Positions 63,425 through 64,000 of a stretch of 64,000 nt of DNA are shown here, in pieces. Made by a program: the position numbers and the translations under genes. Under the pieces are notes generated by a model. It saw only the letters and a program-made list of their open reading frames with translations. It was not told where the DNA came from and ran no database searches. The stretch is from Acetitomaculum ruminis DSM 5522 (GTDB lineage: Bacteria > Bacillota > Clostridia > Lachnospirales > Lachnospiraceae), in the NCBI RefSeq assembly GCF_900112085.1, contig NZ_FOJY01000005.1:127419-191418 (forward strand), given 5' to 3'. Each line of letters opens with the position of its first letter. Positions within the stretch are counted from its first letter, which is position 1.

Positions 63425-63919
63425 ATGGTCAATATAACAGATGTAAAACAGATTCTTCAATTTGCAATAGATGCGGAGATTAAAGTCTTTCTTGATGGTG
63501 GCTGGGGTGTAGATGCTCTTCTTGGATATCAGTCAAGAGCCCATAATGATATTGACATTTTTGTAGAAAAGAACGATTATCAGAACTTTATAGAAATAAT
63601 GAAAGCTAATGGCTTTTATGAGATTAAGATGGAATATACAACATTGAACCATACTGTATGGGAAGATTTGAAAAACAGAATTATTGATTTGCATTGTTTT
63701 GAATATACGGACGAAGGTGAAATTCTTTATGATGGGGATTGTTTTCCGGTAGAAACTTTTTCGGGTAAAGGAAGAATTGAGGAAATAGAGGTTTCCTGTA
63801 TTGAACCATATAGTCAAGTAATGTTCCATCTGGGATACGAGTTTGATGAAAATGATGCACATGATGTGAAGTTATTGTGTGAGACACTTCATATCGAAAT
63901 TCCAAATGAGTATAGATAA
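63425..63919 (+). CDS. lnu(C): Lincosamide nucleotidyltransferase Lnu(C)
   Basis: A 164-residue nucleotidyltransferase that adenylates lincosamides such as lincomycin. FLDGGWGVDALLGYQ, then HNDIDIFV gives the GG-W and DxD active-site pattern. Length and sequence agree with Lnu(C) as I remember it. ATG 63425 is preferred, since the frame upstream overlaps the transposase end. GGAGA lies ahead of it. It lies 23 bases after the transposase, so both may share one transcript, closed by the hairpin at 63937. Confidence 0.92.
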   Translation: MVNITDVKQILQFAIDAEIKVFLDGGWGVDALLGYQSRAHNDIDIFVEKNDYQNFIEIMKANGFYEIKMEYTTLNHTVWEDLKNRIIDLHCFEYTDEGEILYDGDCFPVETFSGKGRIEEIEVSCIEPYSQVMFHLGYEFDENDAHDVKLLCETLHIEIPNEYR

Positions 63920-63936
63920 CTGCAAATAACAGTTTG

Positions 63937-63960
63937 TAGGGGAGTTCTGATACTCCCCTA
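63937..63960 (+). terminator. Terminator-like hairpin after lnu(C)
   Basis: TAGGGGAGT/ACTCCCCTA around TTCTGAT. The stem is followed by TAAAAATGG, not by a T-run, so termination strength is uncertain. Confidence 0.55.
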
Positions 63961-63977
63961 TAAAAATGGCTATTTAT

Positions 63978-64000
63978 CAACTGTTTGTTGTGACATAGCC
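63978..64000 (-). repeat. Right terminal inverted repeat
   Basis: The reverse complement starts GGCTATGTCACAACAAACAG, matching the left end. The element boundary coincides with the end of the window. Confidence 0.9.

Larger units (their letters stand above)
62276..64000 (+). mobile_element. IS1595-family element with lnu(C) (MTnSag1-like)
   Basis: A complete 1,725-bp element with terminal inverted repeats, transposase and a passenger lincosamide resistance gene. This matches what is known of MTnSag1 of Streptococcus agalactiae (about 1.7 kb, lnu(C), ISSag10-like transposase, mobilised by Tn916). It ends on the last base of the window, so the target duplication cannot be checked. Confidence 0.9.

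Overview
The window starts in AT-rich chromosomal housekeeping DNA of a low-GC anaerobic Firmicute. The order pfkA - SpoU methyltransferase - SleB-type hydrolase - SPFH protein - argF - birA - small protein - coaX - dusB - greA - lysS and the codon use suggest a clostridium, most likely a Lachnospiraceae-type gut bacterium (inference). This part (1-11189) carries good sigma-A-type promoters, factor-independent terminators, two ArgR-box-like sites around the argF promoter, and a large multi-hairpin element between dusB and greA.

Directly after lysS the sequence changes character and the rest of the window is nested mobile DNA. Module A (about 11190-43620) is the left and middle part of an integrative conjugative element: ParA/ParB, a replication-initiator-like protein, PcfB and VirD4 coupling proteins, Maff2, a VirB6/TrbL-like channel protein, PrgI, VirB4, a bifunctional M23 + NlpC/P60 wall hydrolase, a surface protein, topoisomerase III, and a 2,970-residue methylase-helicase. 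A complete TnpV-family gene lies inside that giant gene in another reading frame. Several module A cargo proteins end in the same short tail. No relaxase or integrase for module A is seen in the window.

Module B (from about 44017) is a second, shorter copy of the same kind of element start (replication protein, DUF5348-like, PcfB, VirD4). Its virD4 gene is cut by a serine-recombinase element (46631-60407); removing that element rejoins virD4 exactly in frame. The same virD4 is cut again at about 60635 by a decayed relative. Inside the first serine-recombinase element sits a fragment of yet another conjugative transposon (about 48460-58446). It creates an in-frame recombinase::TraG fusion at its left edge and an out-of-frame integrase/primase junction at its right edge. 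It brings a TetR-controlled cargo operon (rifamycin-phosphotransferase-like enzyme, MFS exporter, cysteine-rich KTR protein), a class I cyclic-di-GMP riboswitch, a sigma-like factor, a MazF-like toxin without a visible antitoxin, and an excisionase.

The last 3.4 kb hold a recombinase remnant, five TGACAACA repeats at exact 21-bp spacing, and an XRE regulator whose promoter carries the same 8-mer as an inverted pair. A truncated RlmN/Cfr-family radical SAM gene follows, broken by an IS1595-family element (62276-64000) carrying transposase and lnu(C). Both terminal repeats of that element are visible, the right one ending on the last base of the window. The accessory region is therefore a stack of at least five elements inside one another.
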